Below the pieces are notes generated by a model. The model was not told where the DNA came from. It saw only the letters and a list, made by a program, of their open reading frames with translations, and did not search any database. Shown piece by piece: positions 42,337-51,182 of a stretch of 64,000 nt of DNA; positions within the stretch are counted from its first letter, which is position 1, and each line of letters begins with the position of its first letter. The DNA is from Variovorax beijingensis (GTDB lineage: Bacteria; Pseudomonadota; Gammaproteobacteria; Burkholderiales; Burkholderiaceae_C): assembly GCF_003951285.1 (NCBI RefSeq), contig NZ_RXFQ01000004.1:1-64000 (forward strand), given 5' to 3'. The position numbers and the translations under genes are program-made.

Positions 42337-42735
42337 TTGCGTATTTTGAGTATCCTGCATTTCACAAGGCGCCCACAACGCTCCCCGCTCACTTACCGAC
42401 TGAAACTTCTTGTGTTCATCCACCTGATCGTGATTGGCTGGCTCTACGTCGCCCTGATGATGGCCGTGGCCGAAGCCACCAACACCACCGGCACCGTATT
42501 GGGTGCCATCTTCACATTTCTTTTGTACGGATTGGCGCCTGTCGCACTGGTGGTTTACCTGATGGGCACCCCGGGGCGGCGCCGCGCGATCAGGCAGCGC
42601 GAGGAAAAGGCGCAGGAAGAAGCACGCCGCGCCGCGCACGAGGCGGCCGCGGCGGCAGGCACGGATTCAGACCTTCCAGACCAGCGCGGCGAAACGACCG
42701 CTGACGCCGTCCCGCCGGTGCGAAAAGAACCGTGA
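42337..42735 (+). CDS. Small inner-membrane protein with charged tail
   Basis: 132 residues at most. Two membrane helices (KLLVFIHLIVIGWLYVALMM; LGAIFTFLLYGLAPVALVVY) are followed by a charged Ala/Glu-rich tail (RRRAIRQREEKAQEEARRAA). The start is uncertain: TTG 42337 opens the frame, but the conserved part begins near KLLVFIH, so GTG 42412 is a reasonable alternative. No known domain. The last 69 bases overlap the convergent laccase-domain gene. Divergent from phaC; a link to PHA granules is possible but not shown. Confidence 0.6.
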   Translation: MRILSILHFTRRPQRSPLTYRLKLLVFIHLIVIGWLYVALMMAVAEATNTTGTVLGAIFTFLLYGLAPVALVVYLMGTPGRRRAIRQREEKAQEEARRAAHEAAAAAGTDSDLPDQRGETTADAVPPVRKEP

Positions 42736-43434
42736 CGGGTTGGCGACGGTGCACCAGGCGTCGCTGCCATCGTTGCCATGCACCGACTCCACGCCGGCTG
42801 CGCGGAGGCGCTGGCGCGCGAGCGCGGGAAGGTCGGCCAGCCACTTGCCGGGCGCCGGCGCGGGCTGGAAGCAGCGCGCAGCCTCGGGCGCATGCGCCTC
42901 GAAGGCAGCCTTGACCTCGGACCCGACCTCGAAGGCCCTGGGGCCGATGCAGGGGCCGAGCCAGGCCATGACCCTGCCGCCGCCCTGCGCGGGCTCGAAG
43001 CACCGGGCCGCCGCCTCGAGCACGCCGCCAGCCAGGCCGCGCCAGCCGGCGTGCGCGGCCGCCACCCTCTGGCCCGATTCGACGGTGAAGAGCACGGGCA
43101 GGCAATCGGCCACCATGATCGTGCAGGCCACGCCGGTGGCCGTGGCGGTGCAGGCATCGGCCGGCGTGCCATCGCCCGCCCTGCCGGCTTCGGCGCCGAG
43201 CGCCACGAGGCCGGTGCCGTGCACCTGCTGCAGGAAGACCGGCCGCGCGCCGCCGATGGCCTGCGCCAGGCGATGGCGGTTTTCGGCGACGTGGGCGGCC
43301 AGATCGCCCACGTGGTCGCCGAGGTTGAGGCTTTGGTAGCAGCCCTGCGAAACACCGCCCTGGCGCGTGGTGCACACGGCCTGCACGTTGGGCGGCGCCG
43401 GCCAGTCGGGCACGAGCCAGTGCGCGTCGTCCAT
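42667..43434 (-). CDS. pgeF: Laccase-domain purine nucleoside phosphorylase / peptidoglycan editing factor (YfiH family)
   Basis: 255 residues from ATG 43434. TTRQGGVSQGCYQSLNLGDH starts the family. FLQQVHGTGLV and DACTATATGVACTIMVADCL hold the first metal ligands; AAAHAGWRGLAGGVLEAAAR and LGPCIGPRAFEVGSEV the others. YfiH proteins act on purine nucleosides or correct L-Ser in peptidoglycan precursors. It is upstream of the membrane-protein overlap and follows the isomerase gene by 14 bases, so the two may share a transcript. Confidence 0.87.
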   Translation of the reverse strand: MDDAHWLVPDWPAPPNVQAVCTTRQGGVSQGCYQSLNLGDHVGDLAAHVAENRHRLAQAIGGARPVFLQQVHGTGLVALGAEAGRAGDGTPADACTATATGVACTIMVADCLPVLFTVESGQRVAAAHAGWRGLAGGVLEAAARCFEPAQGGGRVMAWLGPCIGPRAFEVGSEVKAAFEAHAPEAARCFQPAPAPGKWLADLPALARQRLRAAGVESVHGNDGSDAWCTVANPSRFFSHRRDGVSGRFAALVWKV

Positions 43435-43448
43435 GGCGGCGGGCCCGA

Positions 43449-44087
43449 TCAGGCTTCCGCGTCGGGGCACTGCGAAGGCTGGGCGCGCTGGAAGGCGTCG
43501 AGTTCCATGCAGGCTTCGAACGCGGCCATGGTGCGCGGCAGCCCGCTGAAGTCGCAGTCGAAGCGGCGGCCGTTGAAGATCTGCGGCACCAGGCAGCAGT
43601 CGGCCAGCGTGGGCGTGTCGCCGTAGCAGAACCGGCCGCCGGGATGCTGGGCGAGCTGGCGCTCGAAGGCCAGCATGCCGTCGCGCACCCAGTGGCGGTA
43701 CCAGGTGTTCTTGGCCTCGTCGTCGAGCTTGAGTTCCTTCACCAGGTACTTGAGCACGCGCAGGTTGTTGAGCGGATGGATCTCGCAGGCGATGGACTGC
43801 GCCAACGCGCGCACGTGGGCGCGGCCCACGGGATCGTGCGGCAGCAGCGCCGGCTCGGGATAGGTTTCGTCCAGGTATTCGATGATGGCCATCGACTGCG
43901 AAAAGCGCTCGCCCTCGTCTTCGAGCAGCGGCACCAGCATGTCGGCCGAAATGGCCGAGTACGGCCCCGTGCGGTGCTCGCCGCGGGCGATGTGCACCGG
44001 GACGTAGTCGAACTCCAGGCCCTTCAGGTGGAGCGCAATGCGCACGCGGAACGACGAGGAGGATCGGAAGTAGTTGTGCAGCTTCAT
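43449..44087 (-). CDS. Maleylacetoacetate/maleylpyruvate isomerase (zeta-class GST)
   Basis: 212 residues from ATG 44087 (an adjacent ATG at 44090 adds one Met). MKLHNYFRSSSSFRVRIALH has the SSS glutathione motif of zeta GSTs; FSQSMAIIEYLDETYPEPAL and LAQSIACEIHPLNNLRVLKY match MaiA/NagL. It isomerises maleylpyruvate or maleylacetoacetate with glutathione. The divergent neighbour is a fumarylpyruvate-hydrolase-type enzyme, so gentisate breakdown is more likely than tyrosine; the ring-cleaving dioxygenase is not in the window. Confidence 0.88.
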   Translation of the reverse strand: MKLHNYFRSSSSFRVRIALHLKGLEFDYVPVHIARGEHRTGPYSAISADMLVPLLEDEGERFSQSMAIIEYLDETYPEPALLPHDPVGRAHVRALAQSIACEIHPLNNLRVLKYLVKELKLDDEAKNTWYRHWVRDGMLAFERQLAQHPGGRFCYGDTPTLADCCLVPQIFNGRRFDCDFSGLPRTMAAFEACMELDAFQRAQPSQCPDAEA

Positions 44088-44178
44088 CATCCCGCAAGCA
44101 TAGCGCCGCACCGGCAGCCCGGGCCGGCCTCTGGCACACTGCCGCTTTTCTCCGTTCCGCTGAAAAAGGACAGACGCA

Positions 44179-44880
44179 ATGGCTTCCGAGTTTGTTTTCG
44201 CCCCGCCCGCGACCGTTTCGATCCCCGTGGTCGGCCAGCCGGCCCGTTTTCCGGTGCACCGCATCTACTGCGTGGGCCGCAACTACGAGGACCACGCCAA
44301 GGAAATGGGCTTCACCGGCCGCGAGCCGCCCTTCTTCTTCATGAAGCCGGCCGACGCGCTGGTGGTGGTCGATGCGGGCCAGACCGGCACCATGGCCTAC
44401 CCCACGCTCACCAAGAACCTGCACCACGAGATCGAGCTCGTGGTGGCGATCGGCACCGGCGGCAAGAACATTGCAGCGGCCGATGCGCACAAGCACATCT
44501 ACGGCTATGCCGTGGGCCTGGACATGACGCGGCGCGACCTGCAGAACGACATGAAGAAGCAGGGCCGCCCCTGGGACATCGGCAAGGGCTTCGAGCAGAG
44601 CGCGCCCATCGGCCCGATCGTGCCGGTGGCCGAGGCCGGCGACGCCGAGAACGCAGAGATCTCGCTGCAGGTCAACGGCACCGACCGCCAGCGCAGCACC
44701 GTGAGCAAGCTGATCTGGAACGTGGCCGAAACCATCGAGCACCTGTCGGCGGCGTGGGAGCTGCAGCCCGGCGACCTGATCTACAGCGGCACGCCCGAAG
44801 GCGTGGCGGCGGTGGTGGCGGGCGACACGCTGGTGGGCGAGGTGGCGGGCCTGCCCAAGTTGACGGTCAAGATCGTCTGA
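44179..44880 (+). CDS. Fumarylacetoacetate hydrolase family protein, probable fumarylpyruvate hydrolase
   Basis: 233 residues. VHRIYCVGRNYEDHAKEMGF and PPFFFMKPADALVVV open the FAH fold; YPTLTKNLHHEIELVVAIGT supplies metal ligands; GYAVGLDMTRRDLQNDMKKQ and WELQPGDLIYSGTPEGVAAV are signatures. Short FAH proteins of this length include NagK, which hydrolyses fumarylpyruvate to fumarate and pyruvate. It is divergent from the isomerase gene across 91 bases, completing the lower gentisate pathway. Confidence 0.87.
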   Translation: MASEFVFAPPATVSIPVVGQPARFPVHRIYCVGRNYEDHAKEMGFTGREPPFFFMKPADALVVVDAGQTGTMAYPTLTKNLHHEIELVVAIGTGGKNIAAADAHKHIYGYAVGLDMTRRDLQNDMKKQGRPWDIGKGFEQSAPIGPIVPVAEAGDAENAEISLQVNGTDRQRSTVSKLIWNVAETIEHLSAAWELQPGDLIYSGTPEGVAAVVAGDTLVGEVAGLPKLTVKIV

Positions 44881-44899
44881 CGTCTCCGCTCCCCGCTCC

Positions 44900-45451
44900 A
44901 TGATCCTGCGCGTACCCATCAAGCACTGCAAGAACTGCGGCACCGCAGTGGTCTACCGCGTTCCCGACGACGGCGACACCAAGGAGCGCGCGGTCTGCCC
45001 AGCCTGCAGCACCATCCACTACGAGAACCCGCTGAACGTGGTGGGCACCATTCCCGTGCTCGGCGACAAGGTGCTGCTGTGCAAGCGCAACATCGAGCCG
45101 CGCTGGGGCAAGTGGACGCTGCCCGCGGGCTTCATGGAACTGGGCGAAACCGCCGCGCAAGGCGCGGCCCGCGAGACCGACGAAGAGGCCGGCGCCCACT
45201 ACGAGATGCAGGGCCTGTTCGCCGTGATCAGCGTGGTGCGCGTGGGCCAGGTGCACCTGTTCTACCGCGCCCGCCTGCTCGACGACCGCTTCGACCCCGG
45301 CCACGAGACCATCGAGGCCCGGCTCTTCACCGAGGAAGAGATTCCCTGGGAAGAGATCGCCTTTCGCACCGTGCGCGAGGCGCTGGAACACTTCTTCGAG
45401 GACCGGCGTCGCGGCAGCTTCGACCGCGTGCACGAGCTCAGCATCGTTTGA
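44900..45451 (+). CDS. Nudix hydrolase with N-terminal zinc ribbon
   Basis: 183 residues. An N-terminal CxxC...CxxC zinc ribbon ([31 protein letters not shown]) precedes a Nudix domain with [20 protein letters not shown] then AGA, the full GX5EX7REUXEEXGU box. [20 protein letters not shown] continues the fold. The layout resembles NADH pyrophosphatase-like proteins, which hydrolyse nucleoside diphosphate derivatives. The start is 20 bases after the FAH gene, so cotranscription is likely. Confidence 0.88.
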   Translation: MILRVPIKHCKNCGTAVVYRVPDDGDTKERAVCPACSTIHYENPLNVVGTIPVLGDKVLLCKRNIEPRWGKWTLPAGFMELGETAAQGAARETDEEAGAHYEMQGLFAVISVVRVGQVHLFYRARLLDDRFDPGHETIEARLFTEEEIPWEEIAFRTVREALEHFFEDRRRGSFDRVHELSIV

Positions 45452-45462
45452 AACAACACCCC

Positions 45463-45966
45463 ATGACCCAGGCCCCCCGCGCTCCCCTCCTCCTTCGCGG
45501 CGCCTTCGCATCCGGCATGGCACTCGGCCTTGCGCTGGCCTTCGCCGCGCATGCGGAAACGGTGGGCGACGTGGACACCGCCTTCAAGCTCATCGGCCCC
45601 GACCACAAGATCGTGGTGGAGGCCTACGACGACCCCAAGGTGAACGGCGTGACCTGCTATGTCTCGCGCGCCAAGACCGGCGGGCTGGCCGGCGCCTTCG
45701 GCGTGGCGGAAGACAAGTCCGAAGCCTCCATTGCCTGCCGCCAGGTCGGGCCGGTCAGCATCACGCAGCCGCTGCCCAAGCGGGAAGAGGTCTACAGCGA
45801 GCGGCTGTCGATCCTGTTCAAGCGGCTGCGCGTGGTGCGCATGGTCGACGCCAGGCGCAACACGCTGGTCTATCTCACCTACTCCGACCTGCTGATCGAA
45901 GGTTCGCCGAAGAACAGCGTGACGGCGGTGCCGATCGACCGCGGCACGCCCATTCCGCTCAAGTAG
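45463..45966 (+). CDS. CreA family periplasmic protein
   Basis: 167 residues from ATG 45463, with a signal peptide ending [24 protein letters not shown] and [20 protein letters not shown] are CreA signatures; CRQVGPVSI and [20 protein letters not shown] follow. CreA is conserved in proteobacteria and has no established function. It starts 12 bases after the Nudix gene and 96 bases before the LytM lipoprotein, in the same direction. Confidence 0.88.
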   Translation: MTQAPRAPLLLRGAFASGMALGLALAFAAHAETVGDVDTAFKLIGPDHKIVVEAYDDPKVNGVTCYVSRAKTGGLAGAFGVAEDKSEASIACRQVGPVSITQPLPKREEVYSERLSILFKRLRVVRMVDARRNTLVYLTYSDLLIEGSPKNSVTAVPIDRGTPIPLK

Positions 45967-46062
45967 ACCCGGCCCCGGCGGAGTTTGCTAGCATGGACGA
46001 GGTGGCTCGCCCGGCGCGCCGACCGCGGGAACCATCAGCAACGAATTCGTTCCAAAAGAGCC

Positions 46063-46566
46063 ATGCACCTTCAGACCTTTGCCTTTCGTACCGGCGCCGC
46101 GCTCCTGGTGGCTGCCGGCCTGGCCGCCTGCACCACGCCGCAGCCGCCCGCGCGACCCGGCGTGACCATTCCGCCGCCCGTGCAGCAGCCCCAGGCCATG
46201 TTCATCCGGCCCGCCGCCGGCACCACCATTGCCCGCTTCGACGGCGTGCGCAACAAGGGGCTCGACATTGCCGGCAACCTGGGCGATCCCATCGTGGCTT
46301 CGGCCGATGGCCGCGTGGTGTACGTGGGCGGCGAACTGCGTAGCTACGGCAACATGGTCATCATCAAGCACAACGAGACTTTTCTCACCGCCTACGCCCA
46401 TGCGCAGACCATCCTCGTGAAGGAAAACGCGGTGGTCCGGCAAGGCCAGAAGATCGCCGAAATGGGCAAGAGCGAAACCGACCGCGTGAAGCTGCACTTC
46501 GAAATCCGCAAGAACGGCACCGCCGTCGATCCGGAGCCCTACCTGAGCGGACGCCTGCAGCAATAG
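46063..46566 (+). CDS. LytM/M23-domain lipoprotein, catalytically degenerate (NlpD-like)
   Basis: 167 residues from ATG 46063, with a lipoprotein signal (ALLVAAGLAAC, Cys about 22). A Pro-rich linker leads to an M23 domain (about 60-165): RNKGLDIAGNLGDPIVASAD, VVYVGGELRSYGNMVIIKH, TAYAHAQTILVKENAVVRQG and KLHFEIRKNG. Two zinc ligands are absent: Asn stands where active enzymes have the first His (HxGxD) and Lys replaces the first His of HLHFE. NlpD and EnvC have such inactive domains and activate cell-wall amidases. There is no LysM domain, so it is a minimal activator candidate. Confidence 0.82.
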   Translation: MHLQTFAFRTGAALLVAAGLAACTTPQPPARPGVTIPPPVQQPQAMFIRPAAGTTIARFDGVRNKGLDIAGNLGDPIVASADGRVVYVGGELRSYGNMVIIKHNETFLTAYAHAQTILVKENAVVRQGQKIAEMGKSETDRVKLHFEIRKNGTAVDPEPYLSGRLQQ

Positions 46567-46598
46567 CGCCCGCATGGGCCGCCGACGCGCGGCCCTGG

Positions 46599-48251
46599 CT
46601 ACAGCAGGCTCTCGGGCACCAGCGGCGCGAACAGCTCGAGCTTCCAGCGCGACCAGAAATCCGTTTCCGGCTCCACGTGCAGGATGGTGTCGGCGCCGTC
46701 GCCCGAGGCCGGGCTCACCCATTCGATGCCGCCGCGCGGCCCCAGTTGCAGCTGGTAGGCGCCGTCGAGCCGGATGAAGCCGATCAGGCTGGTGAGCTGC
46801 TGGGCAATCTGCGGGCTGAAGATGAATATGCCGATCTCGGTGTTGTGCAGCATCGAGCGCGGATCGAAATTCATCGAGCCGATGAACACCATGCTGCGAT
46901 CGACCACCGCCGACTTTCCGTGCAGCCGGCCGCTGGCCGAACCATACATGCCGAAGCGCCGGGTCTGCTCCACGCGCTTGGGGCTCAGCTCGTAGAGCTC
47001 CACGCCCAGGCCGAGCATCTCGGGCCGGTAGCGGCGATAGCCGATGTGCACCAGCGATTCGTCCGTGGCGGCCAGCGAATTGGTCACGATGGTGTAGCTC
47101 ACGCCCCGCTGCCGCACGATGCGGATCGTCTCCATGCCGCCGCGCCCCGGAATCAGGTAGGGGGTGGTCTGCAGGATCTCCTGTTGCGCGCCGCGCAGGT
47201 AGCGCCGCACGTTGTAGAGGACGCTGTCGGTCGACTCGTCGGCCGGCAGTCCGCGGGCCTCCGTGGGGCCCAGTGCCTTGGCGGGCGCGTCGGCATAGGC
47301 TTCGGCGCGCGCCCAGACGAGCGACAGCGCACCCTCGCCCAGGTCCTTGCCGAGCGCGTTGTTGCCCAGCAGATCGGTGGAAGTCGGCGGCTCGGGATGC
47401 AGCGTGTCCGGCCCGGCGGTCAATTGCTCGAAGCGTTCGCGCAGCTGCTGCGGCGTGGCCCCGCCGCTGGAGACCAGCGACTCGATCGGATAGACGTACG
47501 GGCTGTTCCAGTACATGTCGAACAGCGACGACAGCCGCGGCACCACCGTGCCGGCCACCAGCGTGTCGATGTCGATGAAGTTCGAGCCGCCATCGCGCAG
47601 GAAGTATTCGTTGGCGATGTTGCGCCCGCCCATGACCGCCATCGTGTTGTCCACCACGAAGAGCTTGTTGTGCATGCGGCGGTGCACGCGGTCGAAGTCG
47701 AGCAGCGACGCCGCCCAGCGCGTGCCCAGAAAATCGCGGCCGGCCGGGAACGGATTGAAGAACCGCACCTCCACGTTCGGATGCGCCGCGAAGCCCGCGA
47801 ACAGCGGATCGGCGCCCGCGGTGTAGAGATCGTCCACCAGCAGGCGCACGCGCACGCCGCGGTCTGCCGCGTCGCGCAGCGTGCGCAGCAGGTAGCGGCC
47901 GGTTTCGTCGTTCTGCACCAGGTAGTACTGCACATCGATCGAGCGCTGGGCGCGGCGCGCGAGCTCGACGCGCGCATGCAGCGAATACTGCGGCATCGGC
48001 AGCAGCCGGAAACCGCTCAGCCCCTGCCCCGGCGGCGAGGCCGCCGCCACCAGGCGGCCCAGCATGGTGTCGGCGCCGTCGGCAATGGCCACCGAAGGCT
48101 TGCGCTCCACGCCGGCCGGCAGCCCCGCGCAGCCGCCCATGAACAGCAGGGCCAGGCCGAGCAGCAGCAGCCAGGGCGCGCGCGCCAGGCGGAGGCCGAC
48201 GCCTGTTGGCGGGACGGAATGTCGTGGATTGAAGGAGAGGTCTTCGGCCAT
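46599..48251 (-). CDS. Phospholipase D-like lipoprotein, cardiolipin synthase C type
   Basis: 550 residues from ATG 48251 (an in-frame ATG 48299 adds 16). The N-terminus has a hydrophobic segment and lipobox (LLLLGLALLFMGGC). Two HKD motifs are present: HRRMHNKLFVVDNTMAVMGG and RLHGKSAVVDRSMVFIGSMN. RSIDVQYYLVQNDETGRYLL and AYQLQLGPRGGIEWV-type sequence match ClsC. Such enzymes transfer phosphatidyl groups to make cardiolipin. In E. coli ClsC works with YmdB; none is nearby. It is convergent with the LytM lipoprotein gene. Confidence 0.85.
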   Translation of the reverse strand: MAEDLSFNPRHSVPPTGVGLRLARAPWLLLLGLALLFMGGCAGLPAGVERKPSVAIADGADTMLGRLVAAASPPGQGLSGFRLLPMPQYSLHARVELARRAQRSIDVQYYLVQNDETGRYLLRTLRDAADRGVRVRLLVDDLYTAGADPLFAGFAAHPNVEVRFFNPFPAGRDFLGTRWAASLLDFDRVHRRMHNKLFVVDNTMAVMGGRNIANEYFLRDGGSNFIDIDTLVAGTVVPRLSSLFDMYWNSPYVYPIESLVSSGGATPQQLRERFEQLTAGPDTLHPEPPTSTDLLGNNALGKDLGEGALSLVWARAEAYADAPAKALGPTEARGLPADESTDSVLYNVRRYLRGAQQEILQTTPYLIPGRGGMETIRIVRQRGVSYTIVTNSLAATDESLVHIGYRRYRPEMLGLGVELYELSPKRVEQTRRFGMYGSASGRLHGKSAVVDRSMVFIGSMNFDPRSMLHNTEIGIFIFSPQIAQQLTSLIGFIRLDGAYQLQLGPRGGIEWVSPASGDGADTILHVEPETDFWSRWKLELFAPLVPESLL

Positions 48252-48443
48252 CGGTGCGATGCAATGCGCGACGTGCGCAGGCTGGCCGGTTTCTACCACG
48301 GCCCCGGGCGAAAACCCCGCTCATGGAGTCCTCCTACACCATCGGCAAAGGCAAGCTGACGCATCCGCCGGCGCAGGCGCGCCACATTCTCGCGAGGAAC
48401 CGACGGAGGCCGGCCCGTCCGGCGCGACTCAGAGAGGTGACGG

Positions 48444-49868
48444 ATGACGAAGAAGAATGAACCGCTGGCTCGCCTGGACGGCAAGCTCACGATGATCGGC
48501 TTCGGCTCCATCGGGCAGGCGCTGCTGCCTTTGCTGTTCCGCCATTTCGGACTCAAGCCAGCCGACGTCAAGATCGTGAAGCCGGGCGAGGACCGCAGCG
48601 GCCTGGCGAGGGAACTGGGCGTCGAAGTCATTCCCGTTCGGCTCGAGGAGGGCAACTTCGCCGCCGTGCTGGAGCCGCTGGTGGACAAGGGCGACTTCCT
48701 GATCAACCTCTCGGTCGACGTGTCGAGCCTGGCGCTCGTCAAGCTCTGCCGCGAACGCGGCGCGCTCTATCTGGACACCTGCAACGAACCCTGGGGTGGC
48801 CGCTACGACGATCCCGGCCTTCCCCCTTCGCGCCGCTCGAACTACAGCCTGCGCGAAGAGGTGCTGGCCTGGCGCCTGGACAAGCGCAGCGGGCCCACGG
48901 CAGTGATCACGCAGGGCGCGAACCCGGGACTGGTCTCGGCGCTGCTCAAGCAGGCCTTGCTGAACATCGCGGCCGACACGCATGCCGAGCTCGAAGCCAT
49001 GCCCGCGAGCTACGAGGACTGGGCGGCGCTCGCGCAGCAGCTGGGCATCAAGGTGGTGCACATCGCCGAGCGCGACACGCAGGTTGCGAAAGCGCGCAAG
49101 CAGCGCGGCGAATTCGTCAACACCTGGTCGGTGCGGGGCTTCGTCGACGAGGGCCTGCAGCCCGCCGAGCTGGGCTGGGGAACGCACGAGCGGCACTGGC
49201 CGGCCGATGCCGCGCGGCACGGCTTCGGCAGCGATGCGGCCATCTACCTGAAGCGTCCCGGCATCGGCACGCGGGTGCGCAGCTGGACGCCGCTGGAGGG
49301 CCCGTACCACGGCTTCCTGGTGACGCATGCCGAATCGATTTCCATCGCCGACCACCTGACGCTGCGCAAGGACGGCCAGGTGGTGTACCGCCCCACGGTG
49401 CACTACGCCTACCACCCCTCGGACGATGCCGTGCTCTCGCTGCACGAGATGGCAGGAAAGAACTGGCAGCTGCAGCACCGCCAGAGGATCGTGCGCGACG
49501 AGATCGCCGAAGGCATGGACGAACTCGGCGTTCTGCTGATGGGAAACCCCAAGGGTGCCTACTGGTACGGCTCGCGGCTCACCATCGAGCAGGCGCGCGA
49601 GCTGGCGCCTGCCAACAGCGCCACCAGCCTGCAGGTGGTGGCCGGCATCCTGGGCGGGATGTCGTGGGCGCTGTGCCATCCCGATGCCGGCCTGGTGGAA
49701 CCGGACGACCTCGATCACCGCGTGATGCTGGAAGCCGCCATGCCCTATCTCGGAGAAGTGGCGGGCGTGTATGGCGACTGGACGCCGCTGAAGGAACGCA
49801 GCCCGCTCTTCGACGAGGAGAAGGACGAGGACGACCCCTGGCAGTTCCTCAACTTCCGGGTGGCCTGA
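48444..49868 (+). CDS. hss: Homospermidine synthase
   Basis: 474 residues, the usual family length. The Rossmann start LTMIGFGSIGQALLPLLFRH, the LYLDTCNEPWGGRYDDP block and VITQGANPGLVSALLKQALL are signatures, followed by GTHERHWPADAARHGFG. The enzyme joins two putrescine units (or spermidine and putrescine) with NAD to form sym-homospermidine. The next gene is a PuuB-like oxidase that begins right after the stop, so the pair probably forms a polyamine unit. Confidence 0.87.
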   Translation: MTKKNEPLARLDGKLTMIGFGSIGQALLPLLFRHFGLKPADVKIVKPGEDRSGLARELGVEVIPVRLEEGNFAAVLEPLVDKGDFLINLSVDVSSLALVKLCRERGALYLDTCNEPWGGRYDDPGLPPSRRSNYSLREEVLAWRLDKRSGPTAVITQGANPGLVSALLKQALLNIAADTHAELEAMPASYEDWAALAQQLGIKVVHIAERDTQVAKARKQRGEFVNTWSVRGFVDEGLQPAELGWGTHERHWPADAARHGFGSDAAIYLKRPGIGTRVRSWTPLEGPYHGFLVTHAESISIADHLTLRKDGQVVYRPTVHYAYHPSDDAVLSLHEMAGKNWQLQHRQRIVRDEIAEGMDELGVLLMGNPKGAYWYGSRLTIEQARELAPANSATSLQVVAGILGGMSWALCHPDAGLVEPDDLDHRVMLEAAMPYLGEVAGVYGDWTPLKERSPLFDEEKDEDDPWQFLNFRVA

Positions 49869-51182
49869 TTGCTGCTGCGCAAAGAACTCGGCGTCGTCGA
49901 GAACTCCTACTACGAAGCCAGCGTGCAGCGGGCGGCGCGCTTCGAACCCGCGCATCCGCTCGAAGGCATCGCCACCGCCGATGTGTGCGTGGTGGGCGGC
50001 GGGCTTGCGGGGCTGTCGGCAGCGCTCGAACTCGCCTCGCGCGGCTACGCGGTGGTGCTGCTCGAGGCGCAGCGCGTGGGCTGGGGCGCCTCGGGCCGCA
50101 ACGGCGGACAGGTGATCGTGGGTTTCGGCGCCGACGGCGAAGAGACCATCGAAAAGCAGTTATCGCCCGAAGACGCGCGCCGCGCCTGGGACATCTCTGT
50201 CGAGGGCCTGGACCTGCTGCAGGAGCGCATCGCGAGCCATGCGATCGACTGCGACTGGCAGGCCGGCTACCTGAACCTGTCGGTCAAGCCTGCGAAGTCG
50301 CGCGCACTGCGCGAATGGATGGACCACGTCGGCCGGGTCCACGGCTATCCGCTCCAGTGGCTCGGGCCCGGCGAGGTTGCGCAATGGGTGGACAGCAAGC
50401 GCTTCGACGGCGGCACCTTCGATGCGCGCTCGGGCCATCTGCACCCGCTGAAGTATTCGCTGGGCCTGGCGTCCGCGGCGCGCACCGCCGGCGCGCAGTT
50501 GCACGAGAACTCGGCGGCGCAGCTGATCGAGCGCGGCGCGCGGCCCGTCGTCAAGACCGCGCAGGGCGAGGTGCGCTGCAGCTTCGTGCTGCTGGCGGGC
50601 AACGTCTACCTGGCCGAGTACGGGGACGACGTGGCGCCCGAGGTCTCGTCGCGCATCATGCCCGTGGGCACCTACATGATCGCGACCGAGCCGATGGAGC
50701 CGGCGCGCGCCGATGCGCTCATGCACGGCAGGCCGGCCGCGTCGGACACGAACTTCGTGCTCGACTACTTCCGGCTGAGCGCCGACCACCGGCTGCTGTT
50801 CGGTTCGGGCGACAGCTACAGCGCGCGGACGCCGCGCAACCTCATCGAGAAGATCCGCAAGAGCATGCTCGCGGTGTTTCCGCAGCTTGCGGACCTGCGC
50901 ATCGACCACGCGTGGGGCGGCTTCGTCGACATCACGATGAACCAGGCGCCCGACTTCGGGCGCATAGGAGCCAACATCTACTACCTGCAGGGCTTCTCCG
51001 GCCACGGCCTGGCGCTCACGGGCATGGCGGGCAGGCTGGCGGCCGAGGCCATCGCGGGCCAGGCGGAACGCTTCGACCTCTTCGCGCGCATCGGGCATCA
51101 CGCCTTTCCCGGCGGCACCTTGCTGCGCACGCCCGCGCTGGTGCTGGGGATGATGTACTACCGGCTGCGGGACTTCCTCTAG
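49869..51182 (+). CDS. FAD-dependent amine oxidase, gamma-glutamylputrescine oxidase (PuuB) type
   Basis: 437 residues. ENSYYEASVQRAARFEPAHP resembles the PuuB N-terminus; DVCVVGGGLAGLSAALELAS is the FAD dinucleotide site and EAQRVGWGASGRNGGQVIVG the DadA/PuuB hallmark. YYLQGFSGHGLALTGMAGRL lies near the C-terminus. The start is TTG 49869, immediately after the homospermidine synthase TGA; no better start exists downstream, so translation is probably coupled. PuuB oxidises gamma-glutamylputrescine, but no puuA, puuC or puuD is present, so the true amine could differ. The stop shares CTAG with the convergent catalase stop. Confidence 0.82.
   Translation: MLLRKELGVVENSYYEASVQRAARFEPAHPLEGIATADVCVVGGGLAGLSAALELASRGYAVVLLEAQRVGWGASGRNGGQVIVGFGADGEETIEKQLSPEDARRAWDISVEGLDLLQERIASHAIDCDWQAGYLNLSVKPAKSRALREWMDHVGRVHGYPLQWLGPGEVAQWVDSKRFDGGTFDARSGHLHPLKYSLGLASAARTAGAQLHENSAAQLIERGARPVVKTAQGEVRCSFVLLAGNVYLAEYGDDVAPEVSSRIMPVGTYMIATEPMEPARADALMHGRPAASDTNFVLDYFRLSADHRLLFGSGDSYSARTPRNLIEKIRKSMLAVFPQLADLRIDHAWGGFVDITMNQAPDFGRIGANIYYLQGFSGHGLALTGMAGRLAAEAIAGQAERFDLFARIGHHAFPGGTLLRTPALVLGMMYYRLRDFL

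Noticed and set aside
45079-45462. Extended frame in front of the CreA gene
   Set aside because: It is a shifted-frame shadow of the Nudix gene. ATG 45463 begins a proper signal peptide.
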